DNA of 64,000 nt from Scilla litardierei (lineage: Eukaryota > Streptophyta > Magnoliopsida > Asparagales > Asparagaceae), in contig CM061141.1 of NCBI GenBank assembly GCA_030789695.1, forward strand, positions 279,627,871-279,691,870, read 5' to 3'. The notes under the pieces are model-generated. The model worked only from the letters and a program-made list of their open reading frames with translations. It ran no database searches and had not been told where the DNA came from. Each line of letters starts with the position of its first letter. Positions within the stretch are counted from its first letter, which is position 1. Below, in pieces: positions 63,516 to 64,000 of the stretch. Position numbers and translations under genes: made by a program.

Positions 63516-64000
63516 TGTTAGATACAACGTGTAGTTGGAAACAACGATCGATGACTTCGTGTTTGATGATAACAAACACGTGTGAACGATTTAATGTGTG
63601 GGTTAAGTGTTTTCAGGAATGCACTCTCGCAAATACTCAAAGAGAGACTAAGTAAAACTGTAAAAGTGATGGAGAATGTGCCATGCATTAGCAAAGTGGA
63701 CTAAGTCAAAGATGGATATAATGGCTAAAAATATTGGATTAAGTCAAAGATGGAAAGATAAGAAGGAAATCAATTCAAATCCATATTTGAATTGATTCAA
63801 ATCCTAATGCCATGCAAATTGAAGACTTGGTCAAAGATGGAGAGATACGTAGAATTTCATTCAAATCAATGTTGATTAAATGAGATCTTATTTGAAATCC
63901 TATAGCTACTCAAATTTAAATCATATAGCCATCCATATTCAAACTCCATATCCATGGTGATTCATTCAAATCCTATTCAAGTTAGGATCCCTTCAAATCT
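63516..64000 (+). repeat. H 3' LTR, first part
   Basis: Matches 59165 onwards with substitutions and small indels (for example an extra AAACTGTA-type insertion near 63656). Cut by the window end. Confidence 0.9.

Larger units (their letters stand above)
59165..64000 (+). mobile_element. H: gag-only Ty1/copia element, runs off the window
   Basis: 5' LTR, initiator-Met primer site, decayed gag, non-coding DNA, polypurine tract and the first 485 bp of the 3' LTR. Only 2.85 kb lie between the LTRs and there is no protease, integrase or reverse transcriptase, so it needs help from other elements. It is inserted in the hAT pseudogene G. The LTRs differ by substitutions and small indels, so it is older than S2 and A. 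The left flank (TCCTC) should be one target copy. Confidence 0.87.

Overview
This window is plant nuclear DNA, most likely from a eudicot, and it is a nest of transposable elements. I found no host gene, tRNA, rRNA or other structural RNA that I could support. The plant assignment rests on Ty1/copia elements of Sirevirus (SIRE/Maximus) and TNT-like type primed by initiator tRNA-Met, Athila-type Ty3/gypsy elements primed by tRNA-Asp, a Tekay-type chromovirus and a ZMYM1-like hAT transposase. Three runs of exactly 500 N (7279-7778, 26783-27282, 50283-50782) are assembly gaps of probably arbitrary size. I call the elements S1, A, B, C, S3, D, J, K, F, S2, E, L, G and H.

Layout. 1-5616: 3' part of a plus-strand Sirevirus (S1). 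5617-7278: unassigned. 7779-14537: element A, a young non-autonomous Athila-like element with a gag-like gene only, inserted in the env-like ORF of Athila element B (14538-19983). B sits in the 3' end of element C (19984-23911, 3.1-kb LTR), which abuts a decayed Sirevirus gag (S3, 23912-25290). 25297-26782: LTR D. 27283-31629: TNT-like copia element J, minus strand. 31630-33439: Athila fragment K, interrupted by the 3' LTR of Tekay element F (33440-50282, minus). That LTR is split by a complete 12.47-kb Sirevirus, S2 (34366-46831, minus, 5-bp target duplication CTCGT). 50783-55177: Athila-like element E, minus. 55178-55930: copia remnant L. 57518-59164: hAT transposase pseudogene G, cut by element H (59165 to beyond the window end), a gag-only copia element.

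S2 looks complete: LTRs, primer site, gag, an uninterrupted pol, a third ORF, several polypurine tracts and a target duplication. Its gag and pol lie in different frames, and pol has no start codon before its protease motif.

The most striking signal is in the LTRs. At least seven LTR types (S1, A, B, D, S2, F, E) carry arrays of short palindromes with CpG in the core, often in closely spaced pairs. In A, B, D, S2, F and E the array lies in U3 just upstream of the TATA-like box. The motif differs between families, and even between S1 and S2, which otherwise have homologous LTR ends. In contrast, a Ty3/gypsy LTR (F) and a Ty1/copia LTR (S2) share the same tandem module of about 113 bp, together with unique flanking sequence. 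Sireviruses carry a second copy of their array just downstream of pol. In S2 the two LTRs differ almost only inside the array. This looks like an exchangeable, fast-evolving cis-regulatory module shared across retrotransposon superfamilies.
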